In this document: positions 1-11,420 of the stretch, piece by piece
Layout: the number at the start of each line of letters is the position of its first letter
How positions within the stretch are numbered: the stretch's first letter is position 1
DNA from: Primula veris
Lineage: Eukaryota; Streptophyta; Magnoliopsida; Ericales; Primulaceae
NCBI GenBank assembly: GCA_963682055.1
Contig: OY821745.1
Coordinates: 25,355,342 to 25,419,341, forward strand
Direction: 5' to 3'
Length of the DNA: 64,000 nt
Program-made: the position numbers and the translations under genes
Notes under the pieces: generated by a model
Databases searched by the model: none
What the model was told of the DNA's origin: nothing
Seen by the model: only the letters and a program-made list of their open reading frames with translations

Positions 1-519
1 AAAGAAGAGCTATAAGATCCAAAGCATAGGGAAACATCTTTGTTGACTTCATTGTTCAGAGAAACTGTTAAATAAAAGGAAAATGCCCCCTTAATTTGCA
101 ATGTCAATAGTAATTTATTATTTGTGCTTTTGTTGTAGACTTGTAGGTAAATATATATATACTAAGGAGCATATTTATTGTAATGCTACTTTAGGACTAT
201 CATTCATTGCATATATATAATTTGTATATTCTTTGAATACTTCATATTAATTGTTGTTATTATTAAATTGTGATGCATGAATACTCTTTTAATTAATCGA
301 CTTTCCATTGTCTTCATGAAAACGTCACGAACGGCCCAGTATAATTCATTGTATATGATTTGTATATTCTTTGAATACTTCATATAAATTGACTGTTTCG
401 TTTCGTTTTGAAAAGATAATAGATATAAATTTTTTTCCTATTTTTATGATTTTTAATCTTGTCTAATCATGTGTGATCTTTTGTTTCATTTTTAGGATTA
501 AAAAAAACTAATTATCTTC

Positions 520-1663
520 TGTTTAACTGTGTTCTTCTAATCACTTGTTTTGATTATAATAAAATGAATTAAAACATTAAAGTAGCTTGTTTAATGTTAC
601 TAATGTGTTTACCTAGTTTTGTGAGGTAAAAAGAAATTTCGAATCACTTAGAATCGAGACAAACAAGAATCAATCTTTTCCAGTTTTCCCGATCCATCGA
701 AATGGAGTCCGATCCATCAGAATGTACAAAAAAGTTTCAGTGAATCTCGATCCATCGAGATATAGTCCGATCGATCGAAAATGGTTCAAAAAATTCCAGT
801 GAATCTTGATCGATCGAGATGCAGTCCGATCGATCGAAATTATAGCAGTACAATTTTTCTCCAGAAATCTCGATCGATCGAGATCAGTCCGATCGATCGA
901 GATTTAGTCCGATTAAAAAAGGTTGCTTTTTGCCTTTTTGAAAACAAGCCATTATCCATTGGATAATACACCCAAGAACTCCAAACGGCCATCTATGGAC
1001 CAATGGACTCTTTGGCTCTTTAAATACACCGCAATCTCTCTCCAAAACAAACACAATCTAAATAGCAATTAAATCCAAGATCAAAGTAAGAAAAGCTTAA
1101 TACTATATATTTCTCACTTGTATTCATATAAATTCTTGAGTGTAATATTATTGTAATCATATAAACACCAAGATATTATTTGTTAGTGAGCGATACTCTT
1201 TCGATTCAAATTGTATAGTGAATTATAAACTCATTTGTGAGCGAGTGATCGGGTAGAGGCTTTGTAAGCAAGTGTAGATTAAAAGCTCTACCTCTTTTCA
1301 TTCGGGATACTCATAGAGTGAGGGGCAGCTTAATCGGTCGATTAGCTCATTAGGTTGTAATCTTGGAAAGAAGATTATAGTAAAATACTCGGTAGCGTGA
1401 ATACCGAGGAGAGGACTAGGCGGGTTTGCCGAACCTCTATACATCTTGTGTTATTTCTTTTCTCTAACTCTTATTTTCCGCACTTATATTATTGCTTATT
1501 TGATTGCTTACGTAGCTTAAACTAGCTTTATATTTGTTGTCGCATTTCGTTTAGTTATTAATTCCGCTATTTGGGTTGATATTTGCTCAAATCTTTTATT
1601 ACGCGAAAATCGTACGTAAAGCTTATTCACCCCCTCTAAGGTTTAGCCGATTACGAGCCAACA
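520..1663 (+). mobile_element. Ty1/copia-type solo LTR
   Basis: The 1144-bp segment begins TGTT and ends AACA, and is flanked by the perfect 5-bp direct repeat tcttc (515-519 and 1664-1668). Copy B of the duplication carries the uninterrupted empty site around 6925-6945. The 3' end has the pyrimidine-rich 'ttcaccccctctaagg' block typical of SIRE/Maximus-type copia LTRs, and a TATA-like tttaaata lies near 1020-1027. There is no internal region and no second LTR, so this is what remains after LTR-LTR recombination. Assignment to copia rests on the LTR end and is inference. Confidence 0.85.
690..912 (+). repeat. CGATCGATCGA palindrome array in the solo LTR
   Basis: About eight copies of cgatc(c/g)atcga, spaced 15-60 bp apart, alternate with 'agtccgat' and 'aatct' words. 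Each core is self-complementary. They lie upstream of the TATA-like motif of the LTR, where enhancer repeats of plant LTR promoters usually sit. A regulatory role is inference. Confidence 0.7.
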
Positions 1664-2589
1664 TCTTCTTTCTTTTAAAAATCTTTAAATTTCTTTGTTG
1701 TTTTTGGATTTTTTGAATAATTTTTATGATTTTTTTTACTCTTTTTAATCTTGTGTGATCTTCTCTAATTTTGTATAATCATGTCTGATTCCTTGTGATC
1801 TTGTAATAAATTTTTAGGATTAAAAAACTTAATTTTTTTTGTCTTTTAAAAATATTAAAACTTCTTTGTTGCTTTTAGAAATTTTTAAATGATTTTTATG
1901 TTTTTTTTGTTGATAATTTTACTCTTTTTAATCTTGCGTGATCTTGACTAATCATGTGTGATCTTATATTTTATTTTTAGGATTAAAAAACTTATTTTTT
2001 TTGTCTTTTAAAAGTATTTACATTAATTTGTTGTTTTTGGATATTTTTTTTTATTAATTTATGATTTTTTTTTTGTTTTTTAAATATATTCTGAAGTTTT
2101 TTAAATATTTTTTGATTTTTATTGATTTTTTTATGTTTTTATTATTTCTAATCATATGTGACCGTGTCTATTAATCATATGTGATCATATGTTCAAATTT
2201 TGGAAATTAAAAAATTTAATGTATTTTTATAAAAAAAATTATCTTTAACGGTTTTTATGTTATTTTTTTAAAAAATTGTTTTGTTTTTTGATGATTTTTT
2301 TTTTTTCATTTTTCATTATTTTTTTGGCATTTTAGATATATAATAATTATATAAAAGATCAAAAAGTAAATTTTTTGGGTGGGTAGAATAAAATGAAAAT
2401 AAGAGCAACATGAGAAGGACTACTAAAATAACCAACCCAAATTCATACCGTTCACGTTTAATACATTTAAATTTTTAACTACTGAGTTTTTAGCTACACA
2501 TAAAATTATAAACTGAAATGTGTTATACTGCGAGTTCGGCCGAATATATGTTTAGAATGTTAGTATTGGGCAATATTCAAATTTTCAAA

Positions 2590-3450
2590 AAAAATTGTCG
2601 TATATTCACTTTATTGCCTTGAGTTTTACTACGAATTTAATTTAGTGTACCAGATTTCAAAAATGTTAATTTAGTGTAGCAGGTTTCTGAAACACTTTGT
2701 TAAAGTGCACCACCGTCAAGTCAATGGACGGAAACGCGGACGTGATCTCACGTGACCTATTTAACGTTAGGCTATAAGGGCAATATGGTTTTTTAACGCT
2801 TCAATCGTTGTTTATATACATATATACTTACATAGGGGTAATTGGAGGCTAAACTTAGGGTTTTATATTATTTAGTGACAGAGAGAGATACAAACATACA
2901 ATCTGTATAATTTATTAGGACTAATTGAAGCTGCCACGAGCATGTGGGTTATACGGGAAGAAGCTGCAATGGTTTGGGTTCTACGAAAAAGCTCAGATTT
3001 CACACCAAACTATGGTATGTGTGTTATCTATATGTATATGATTGTGTATGTATATTTATATAACAATGTAATATATTATGCGTTTCTACAACTCTCAGTA
3101 CAATTTTCCCCGGTTTATATATTGCAATTTTAGGGTTTCTCCTAATTTTTATTTGACCATTATGTCTGAATCATGGCCTTTTGGTTGTATAAGAAATAAT
3201 TGTCCATGTGCGCAAAAGAGAGAAAGAGGTAGAAATGAGAACGCGAAATAAGAACTTATTGGAGATATTAGTAAAAATGGGAGAGAAAAGAAAGAATAAA
3301 AAGATTGATTTTCTCTCGGGTAATTTGGTAAACTCAACGTATAAATAGTTCACGTGAGGTCATGTATGCGTTTCTCATCCATTGATTTGACTATGGTGCA
3401 CTAAAACAAAGTATTCGTGCAACTTGTTACACTAAATCAACGTATAATAC
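2590..3450 (+). mobile_element. Mutator-like inverted-repeat element (copy A, right end truncated)
   Basis: The left arm (about 2590-2770) and right arm (about 3330-3445) are imperfect inverted repeats of each other. Both carry 'caagtcaatgga'-type and 'cacgtga' blocks in opposite orientation. The better-preserved paralogue is the element at about 7815-26250. No transposase is visible, so it is non-autonomous. Superfamily is inferred from the long inverted repeats only. Confidence 0.5.
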
Positions 3451-4015
3451 CACTTGTCCTCTTTTCAATTGACTCCTTCGAGCATTCTTCTTTCTCTTAT
3501 TGATCTTACGCCTTATGAAATAGAAGGCCCTTAGTTGTCTCTTAGATTTTACACTCTATTTTGGGAGATTAATAGTAAATAATGATAAATCATTTCATAA
3601 AATCCTGGAGCATGATAAAGATAAAATTGTTTATGCTTTGCCCATGCATAGCATGTTAATTTACGATATTCGGATTTTCAAAGGATTCTTTTTTAATCTA
3701 ACTCCTGTATGGTAGTGGATTGTTTATGTTTTAATGGAAGTTTGTTGAAGTAGATTTTCATGCGTCCGTGAACCATAATAAGTTTCCAAATAAGTATAAA
3801 GTTAAGAGCTTCTTCTGTTTGGGTGACTTTTTTGCTTTTGTAAGACGAGCTTTTAAGCTTCATTTCAATAAAAAAAAGAATTGCTAAAGGTATAAGTTTA
3901 ATTAAAACAATATTTATACAGCATATGATTATAAATGTTGAATATCGATCAGATCAATCACACCTCACAAGCTCACCAACATCTTTTCTAATATTATTAT
4001 AAGTTGACAATGAGC
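3451..4015. other. No gene seen
   Basis: AT-rich DNA between the duplicated block and the cysteine-rich gene. I see no coherent coding frame, RNA gene or repeat here. Part of it may be the 3' flank of the minus-strand gene that ends at 4016. Confidence 0.5.
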
Positions 4016-4399
4016 TTAACAATCAAATTCACATTGACAAAAGAATTTCCCCGAAAATGTATTGCAAGTCCCTCGCCCGTAATTGTAGACTTTACAAGCG
4101 TCGGTACACTGAGGAATCGAACAATCGGTTACGGCAACGTCCGCGAGCTTGACTGAACAAGTTTTTGAAATAGGTCCACCACACTGGTATAAGCATAAAC
4201 ATAATTTTGTAGGGTCGACAACATCACCACATGTACTTGTTCCTCCTGGAAGCGCTTTGCAAGTATTGATGCAACCTTGTGTGCATCCACCATTAAATTT
4301 CGAACAAAAATTCGCAGTCACTAACGGAACCATAGTGAAAACTACAAAAACAACAAAAACAACAAAAACAACAAAAACAACAAAAACAACAAAAACATT
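4016..4399 (-). CDS. Double-domain defensin-like cysteine-rich secreted peptide (5' end unresolved)
   Basis: The minus-strand frame ends at TAA 4018-4016. It encodes a hydrophobic stretch of repeated Val-Val-Phe, then a signal-peptidase-like end (PLVTA), then about 97 residues with 16 cysteines. These form two modules: C-x6-C-x3-C-x3-C-x9-C-x9-C-x-C-x3-C and C-x11-C-x4-C-x3-C-x9-C-x8-C-x-C-x3-C. The C-x3-C plus C-x-C pattern is that of plant defensin-like (CS-alpha-beta) peptides, which are secreted and act in defence or cell signalling. The open frame continues upstream for about 170 more codons without a convincing start. An ATG at 4398 is one base out of frame, so the true start is either in an upstream exon or lost through an indel. 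Family assignment is from the cysteine pattern alone. Confidence 0.55.
   Translation of the reverse strand, partial: NVFVVFVVFVVFVVFVVFVVFTMVPLVTANFCSKFNGGCTQGCINTCKALPGGTSTCGDVVDPTKLCLCLYQCGGPISKTCSVKLADVAVTDCSIPQCTDACKVYNYGRGTCNTFSGKFFCQCEFDC
4342..4397 (-). repeat. 9-bp microsatellite encoding the signal-peptide core
   Basis: Six tandem copies of a 9-bp unit (aaaaacaac on the plus strand). Read on the minus strand they encode Val-Val-Phe in the gene frame and Leu-Leu-Phe in the frame of the nearby ATG. Because the unit is a multiple of three, copy-number change would alter signal-peptide length without shifting frame. Confidence 0.9.
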
Positions 4400-4811
4400 G
4401 AGAAGTACTATGTTGTTAGGGATAATATTGAAGCATTGCTTTTTATCAAAACGCCTGACCGTGCCGGTTACGGTCTCTAAGACCTTAGACCATCCAACAT
4501 TAGGTAAATAATTGTGAAGAATCAAGAAATGGAGGTTTATAAAACGATATACATTTTTCAAAATAATTTCGAAAGATTGATAATAAGGTGGTGTAAAAAA
4601 GAAATAAAGAAATTTCAAGTAGCGTGTGAGATCAGATGTGTTCTTGATTATTAAGCATTTCATTCTAAATTTTAAATATAAATCCAATACTAATTTTAAT
4701 AATTGAATTTTGAGGCTACATGAAAAGAAGAAGAAAATTACATGTACGATGTTTTCTATATCTATATATAGAGTAAAATACTCAATGTAGTTACAGACAA
4801 CATACCAACAA
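4400..4811. other. Upstream region of the cysteine-rich gene
   Basis: The minus-strand frame of the cysteine-rich gene stays open through this AT-rich stretch, but the amino-acid composition does not look coding. It probably holds an intron or promoter. No other feature is supported. Confidence 0.4.
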
Positions 4812-5242
4812 AAAGAAGAGCTATAAGATCCAAAGCATAGGGAAACATCTTTGTTGACTTCATTGTTCAGAGAAACTGTTAAATAAAAGGAAAATGCCCC
4901 CTTAATTTGCAATGTCAATAGTAATTTATTATTTGTGCTTTTGTTGTAGACTTGTAGGTAAATATATATATACTAAGGAGCATATTTATTGTAATGCTAC
5001 TTTAGGACTATCATTCATTGGATATATATAATTTGTATATTCTTTGAATACTTCACATTAATTGTTGTTATTATTAAATTGTGATGCATGAATACTCTTT
5101 TAATTAATCGGCTTGCCATTGTATTCATAAAAACGTCACGAACGGCCCAGTATAATTCATTGCATATGATTTGTTTATTCTTTGAATACTTCATATATAA
5201 ATAGACTGTTTCGTTTCGTTTTGAAAAGATAGTAGATATAAA
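4812..5242 (+). repeat. Segmental duplication, copy B, first block
   Basis: Matches positions 1-430 with only scattered base changes, starting at the shared 'aaagaagagctataagat'. The block lies immediately upstream (5') of the minus-strand cysteine-rich gene. Confidence 0.9.
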
Positions 5243-5483
5243 ATGTTCAGTTTGGTTCAAAGGCAATTTTTCTTTTCTTGTGATCGAAATTACATTTTTT
5301 TTTGTATTTTTCCCTGTAGATATTGTTATTTTATTTTGAAAAAAGCAAAGGCCCAAGGGTGTTGATTTATTTTGAACGGAGTTGTGAAGTTGTTACGACC
5401 GGCTCTCCAATTTGCAATTTTGTCCATGCAATATTGATAAATAAGAAATAACATCTTTTATATTTTAATAAAATTTTGACACA

Positions 5484-5983
5484 TAGGCGGGCTGCAATGA
5501 ACCGAGTCATTTATGAACAAATTTATGTTCGACTCGTTATATAAAGGCTCGGTTCGTGTTCGTTCACTTAATACTAAACCGAGCCTAGACAAAAAATAAA
5601 ACTCGTGTTCAGACTCAGACTCATTTGATAACTTTAATATTTATATTTATATATATACATATATATATTCATGTTTATATATATGCATATATGCTCAAAA
5701 TTAAACAATATAATGAAGATGATCCATAAATATTTTTCACTTTACATAAAAAAAATTATGTTTTAGACAAAATCAGTTTATACAAAAATTGCAATAATTA
5801 TTTGCATGATTGTTTGCCTTAATATATATTTTAGCTAATTAAAAATTATATTTTAAGCGAGACGATGCTAAACATGTCCGAAAATGTGTTCAGAGGGACT
5901 CGTGATATGATCGGTTCGAGCTCGTCTATAAACGAGCTGAGCTGGAACATAAAAGGGCTTCGTTCGGTTAATTTGCATCCTAA
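5484..5983 (+). mobile_element. hAT-like MITE with GGTTCG-rich ends
   Basis: The left end 'taggcgggctgcaatgaacc' and the right end (reverse complement begins 'ttaggatgcaaattaaccga') form imperfect terminal inverted repeats. Inside are repeated ctcggttcg and ccgagc words on both strands. This layout matches the non-autonomous hAT-like elements common in plants and the other two such elements here (8439 and 57792). No clean 8-bp target duplication was found, so the ends are approximate. Confidence 0.45.
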
Positions 5984-6515
5984 GGCCCGTATGCTTTGTA
6001 AATAACGTGTCGATGTTAGATGTTAAATTTTGTAACATAATTAATGTATCAACCGACCGCAATTACTGCTCATACTGTACCACGTGTACTGCAATTGTAG
6101 TACTATCATATGATTCATTTCTATGGTAAGTTATTATCGTACCGCTCAATTTAGTGGTATGGTAATGTTAATCGACTTTGGATATCATACTATTGTACCA
6201 CATTAACATTCATATATAAAATACTCACATCTAAATATAAATTAATAAATTTTTTTATTAGATGCAAATCCTACATAAACTATGGTAATGCTTATAGTAT
6301 TGTTCAACTATTTACAAATATTATTTTTCATTGTTTTTTAAAATGATTTTTTTTCATAAATTTGTGTGTTGTTTTATTATGTTTGTAATGTACCATATTA
6401 TATCATTATCATACCAAGCGTGTGGTATTCAAAAGTAGTTTTTAGAATATTTTGAATGAATATTTTGATTTTTTTTAAATATTTTTATGGGAGAAAATAC
6501 TTTTAATATATTTTA

Positions 6516-6829
6516 CTATCAGTGGTTAATGATTTAGACACTGGACTACCAATTTTATCAATTAAGATATCAAACTATAAAATTTCATCCAATTAAGGGA
6601 TTAACAACATAAATCGACGAAATTACAGTCAATATATCCCACATGTGTTGATCTATTTTTGACAAATACTAATAGAATTAAACTCAACATGTGATAGGAA
6701 AGAGAATGTGAGTGCAATTTCATCATTTTGTATAAAGGTAAGTCCTTAACCGTGGTAAATTTTGTAGTTTTGTATCTTAATTGTTAAAATTAGTAGTTCA
6801 GTACCCAAATCGTTAAACACTGTTAATAG
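6516..6829 (+). mobile_element. MITE with about 80-bp terminal inverted repeats
   Basis: Bases from 6516 and the reverse complement of bases up to 6829 align for about 80 bp. Shared words include 'cagtg(g/t)ttaa', 'aattttatcaattaagata' and 'aaaattt'. There is no coding capacity. Flanking target duplications are not clear. Long inverted repeats with no open frame fit a non-autonomous Mutator-like element. Confidence 0.6.
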
Positions 6830-6844
6830 AATACACTAAACGTT

Positions 6845-8438
6845 TTTTTTTTCTTCGTATTTTTTTAATTTTTAATCTTGTCTATTCATGTGTGATCTTT
6901 TGTTCAATTTTTATGATTAAAAAAAACTAATTATTTTTTTTCTTTTAAAAATCTTTAAATTTCTTTGTTGTTTTTGGATTTTTTGAATAATTTGTATGAT
7001 TTTTTTACTCTATTTAATCTTGTGTGATCTTCTCTAATCTTGTATAATAATGTACAATCATGTCTGATTCTGCGTGATCTTGTAATACATTTTTAGGATT
7101 AAAAAACTTAATTTATTTTTGTATTTTAAAAATATTAAAATTTCTTTGCTGTTTTTAGAAATTTTGAATGATTTTTATGTTTTTTTTGTTGATAATTTTA
7201 CTCCTTTTTATCTTGCATGATCTTGACTAATTCTGTGTGATCTTATGTTTTATTTTTAGGATTAAAAAACTTAATTTTTTGTCTTTTAAAAATATTTACT
7301 TTAATTTGTTGTTTTTGGATTTTTGTAATAATTTATGATTTTTTTTTTTAAATATATTCTGTAAGTTTTTTTAAAATAATTTTTGATATTTATTGATTTT
7401 TTTATGTTTTTATTATTTCTAATCATGTGTGACCGTGTCTAATCTTATGTGATCATCTTCAATTTTTGGAAATTAAAAAATTTAGTGTATTTTTATAAAA
7501 AATCATCTTTAACGGTTCATATTTTTTAAAAAAAATGTTTTTTTTTAATGATTCTTTTTGTTTTTCATTTTTCATTTTTTTTTTGGCATTATAGATATAT
7601 AATAATTAAATAAAAGATCAAAAAGTAAAATGTTTGGGTGGGTTGAATAAAATGAAAATAAGTGCAACATGAGATGGACTACTAAGATAACCGACCCAAC
7701 TTCATACCGTTGACGTTTAATACATTGAAGTTTTTAACTACTGAGTTTTTAGCTATACATAAAGTTATAAACTGAAATGTGTTAGACTACGAATTCGGCC
7801 GAATATGTGTTTAGAAGGTTAGTATATATTCGGTTATATTCAATTTATTGCCTTGATTTTTGTCACGAATTTAATTTAATGTATCATATTTCAAAAATGT
7901 TAATTTAGTGTAGCAGGTTTCAGAAACACTTTGTTTTAGTGCACAATCGTCAAGTCAATGGACGGAAAATGCGCACGTGATCTCACGTGACTTATTTAAC
8001 GTTAGGCTAAAAGGGCAATATGGTTTTTTAACGCTTCAATCGTTGTTTATATACATATATACTTACATAGGGGTAATTGGATGCTAAAATTAGGGTTTTT
8101 ATATTATTTAGTGACAGAGAGATACAAACATACAATATGTATAATTTATTAGGACTAATTGAAGATGTCACGAGCGTGTGGATTATACGGGAAGAAGCTG
8201 CAATGGTTTGAGTTTTATGAGAAAGCTCATATTTCACACCAAACTACGATATGTGTTTATCTATATGTATGTATATGATTGTGTATGTGTATATATATAT
8301 ATAACAATGTAATATATTATGTGTTTCTGTAACTCTCAATACAATTTTTCCTGGTTTATATATTGCAATTTTAGGGTTTCTCCAAATTTTTATTTGACCA
8401 TTATGTCTGAATCATGGCCTTTTGGTTGCATAAGAAAT
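6845..8438 (+). repeat. Segmental duplication, copy B, second block
   Basis: Collinear with about 431-3185 of copy A, but lacking the solo LTR. At the LTR position copy B has an uninterrupted sequence of the same length as the inferred pre-insertion site, with two base differences. This block ends at the hAT-like insertion. Confidence 0.85.
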
Positions 8439-8801
8439 TAGGGGTGGCTTCGGTACGGTACCGATTTTTTTGACCATATACCAATACCGAACCGAACTTG
8501 TTTGGTTTGAAAAAAATTATACCATAACCGAACCGAAAAAGTCGGTATACCGAAAGTTCGGTAAACCGACTTTTTTGGTTGGTACGGTTCGGTTTTCCGT
8601 TTTATACCGAAACATTATTATTATTAAAAGATAATTCTTGATAACAATAAAATAGCAAAAAAGTTTGTAAAAAGTAAAATGTGTACAACTATTCTTATAT
8701 TTGCTACATTTATTGTGAATTTGATTAAAATAGTAAACACTTATAAAATAAGAATTCTTTTAAAATATTAGACAAGAAAATGGAGAAACACGAAATTATT
8801 G

Positions 8802-9365
8802 TGATAAAACATAAAAATTGGACCCGAATATGTCTAGTCGGGTATGAATCGACCCACCCATTATTAGAGGGTACCCAAGGCTAAAACCCAAAAACCCATG
8901 GTTTAATAGAGCTTTCCTAACAGGCCATTATCTATAAAGGTCCAGCCCAGTAGTAAAGGTCCCCAATGGAAAAGCCCATGAGGTGGCTCCTAAGATGACG
9001 ACATTTGTCAATATCCTATGAGGCATAATTGTCTATAAATAGCCAAATACCCCCCTTAAAAGAAGGACCAGAAAATCTATCCAAAAATATAGAGAGAAGT
9101 AGAGAAAAGAGAGAAACTTGTCAGAGCTTATCACATCAAAAAGCAAACCGAGCAGAGAAAGAACCGAGTACCGAAGAAGAAGGAGAAAGATCAAGATAAA
9201 AGATTAAATTATTAATTCGAGCACGAGTGTAATAAGGAAATTGTAATCCGAGCAAATGCAATTGCAGAGCAATAATAAAGATCAAGAAGTGTTCAATATT
9301 TACTGTCAATCATTATATTATTGTTGAAAAGCCTAACGCCACCGAACAAAGTTATGGCTTTATCA
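8802..9365 (+). repeat. 5' LTR of the Tat element
   Basis: A 564-bp LTR starting TGATA and ending TATCA. A TATA box (tataaatag) lies at 9034-9042, giving an expected transcript start near 9065. Confidence 0.95.
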
Positions 9366-9367
9366 AA

Positions 9368-9385
9368 TGGCGCCGTCTCCGGGAA
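9368..9385 (+). other. Primer-binding site
   Basis: The sequence tggcgccgtctccgggaa starts two bases after the 5' LTR. It resembles the TGGCGCC-type primer-binding sites of other Tat/Athila elements, which pair with the 3' end of a tRNA (tRNA-Asp type as I recall it). The exact tRNA was not checked. Confidence 0.75.
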
Positions 9386-9444
9386 TCATTTAGTTCCCAA
9401 CTAGCTTCGAAGTCGAATACCAATACTCTATCAGACGAGCAACA

Positions 9445-11420
9445 ATGGTGACCAATATAGAGGAAACCCATCCCGCGATAGTAGAAACCAATAACCAAAA
9501 CGTGCAAATTAGCCAACAAGACCTCGACGATCTACTTGCCATCCGCGACAGATATGACGCTATCCAGTCCGGAAACCAACCAACAACCTCCAATGTCCAC
9601 CAGGAACAACAGACCGAACAACCCCAACAGCTTGACGGGCTCGTCGACGAGCACCCTACGTCCTCGGACGACGAACGAGCATTACCCGTGTTAAAGCGCG
9701 CAAGAAGACGCTTACCCGAATCCCAGGCGGGACCGAGCTCAAGAGTCCCCCTGCCAGCAGCCTCGGTCAACTCCAGTTCCCACCAAGTTCATCTTCAAAC
9801 GAACGAAGCCCACCGGTTTGGCATGCCCAAGGAATTTGTCCTCGAGCAAACATCCCGACCACCGATATTCCCACCGCTGATAATTACCCCGTCCACGGTG
9901 GAAGTACAACCCATTGTTCCCAAAGCAGGGAACGAGGCCGCATTATTACAAGCCGAGCGGGGTCACAACGCCCAGCTTCTAGCTCAGCTGGCCGCATGCA
10001 TGTCGGCCATGGCGGCAACTGGTATCACGATACCGCCTACTCAAACCGACAATGCACATGCCGACCCCCGACACAACGTGGAAGATTCCGCTTACCGAGC
10101 AGCTATGGAAGTGGCAGGCCGAACACATGATACAAGGATACCCCAACAAGGGGAACATATCCCAAAGACGACCCCAACAGTCATCGATCGCCAAAACGCC
10201 CCTAGGGGACCTATCCCCAACAGAAACCCGAACGACGGTAGATATCCCGAGCACAGGGTCATTGTAGGATATTACCCACAACCTTACTATGGGGAATACC
10301 CCCCCTACCAAGCTCCGGATGAAGCGTTCCAACAGGCTTGGGACGTGTGCCAAGAAACTCCATGCACCGAGCATATCACTCGGCACCGCAATCCTTTGGG
10401 GTTCATCATCCCCGAATTCAGGCTCTATGATGGAAAGAGCTGTCCAATTGATCATCTGCGCCACTACAAAACTAGGATGGAGCTGTGGAGTGATGACCCG
10501 GCACTGATGTGCAAGTTTTCAAAAACAGCTTGGGCCAAGAGGCTTCGTCGTGGTATCACAACTTGCCACGGGGATCCATAGGAAGCTGGACGGAGCTTCT
10601 CCGTGCGTATTCCACCCGATATGCTGCTCATTGGAAGAAGAAGGTCAACATCGACACCCTTCTGAAAATGGCGATGCTGCCGAATGAACGACTCAATGAT
10701 TATTGCATACGTTTCATCGATGTGGCAAACTAGATTCCGCAGTACGCCAATAACATAGCCATCCAAAACTTTATCAACTCCATCCCAAGTGGCTATTGGG
10801 CGAGAAGGAAGTTCATAGGCAAAAGCTTTTCGACCACTGACGCTCTGCTAGCCTATTGTACCCACTTCACCGATAAGAACGAGGAAATGCGACTCCTTAA
10901 CCGAACTCTGCCAAGAAGAGAGTCGGTCCGAGAAGCACAAGCGGGCCACAAGAGAGCCAAGAACAATCAGGGGGAAGTAGTCAGACCGACCAGACGAGAC
11001 AAAGGTCCCGAGGTCCATGACAGGGTAGAGCAACCCCGAGAACCCGAGCATAAACCACTCTGGCTCACATACCCGACGCCGATCAACGAGCCTAAACTGC
11101 TCCAGATCGCCTACCCAATGCCCCCCAAACCACTTCAACAAGATCGGTTCCAAGAGAGGGAACACCGAAAAACCTTCGAACCGGTCGAGCTGCGATACAC
11201 TTTCAACCTGTCTGCTGAAGATATCCATAAGGAAATATGCAGAGAAAGTTGGTATTCCCGACCACAACCGTTCGCTACTCCCCCCAATCTAAGAGACTCC
11301 AAGCTCTTCTACACCTATCATGAGGATCACGGCCATCTCACCGAGCATTGCCGTAATCTGCGGTGGAAGATGAACAAGTGGGGTGATGCAGGATACCTCA
11401 ACAAGTTAATCAAGGGTGCT
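9445..11420 (+). pseudogene. gag of the Tat element (broken)
   Basis: The frame opens at ATG 9445 just after the LTR and primer-binding site, as expected for gag. It encodes a proline- and glutamine-rich N-terminus, then the retrotransposon gag domain (LYDG...PIDHLRHYKTRMEL, about residues 325-350). A one-base deletion near 10506-10515 moves the gag domain into another frame (SWYHNLPRGSIGSWTEL). That frame has an in-frame TAG at 10731-10733. Near 11310-11360 is a degenerate zinc knuckle (H-EDHGH-TEHC) whose first cysteine is replaced by tyrosine. Gag would form the capsid-like particle; this copy cannot make it intact. Confidence 0.85.

Larger units (their letters stand above)
1..3450 (+). 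repeat. Segmental duplication, copy A
   Basis: Positions 1-430 are nearly identical to 4812-5242. Positions about 431-3450, once the solo LTR is removed, match 6845-8438 and then 25926-26172 in the same order and orientation. The match includes distinctive landmarks such as the CACGTGATCTCACGTG stretch and the 'tataaatagttcacgtgagg' block. Copy A lacks the 1.6 kb that lies between the first two blocks of copy B. Since 4812 lies just upstream of the cysteine-rich gene at 4.0-4.4 kb, a paralogue of that gene may sit just left of position 1, outside the window. That last point is inference. Confidence 0.85.

Noticed and set aside
781..966. 61-codon plus-strand frame in the solo LTR
   Set aside because: Composed of the CGATCGA repeats; LTRs are not expected to code and nothing supports translation.
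4149..4511. Plus-strand frame rich in Lys-Thr-Thr
   Set aside because: Shadow of the minus-strand cysteine-rich gene and its microsatellite, which has the coherent cysteine pattern.
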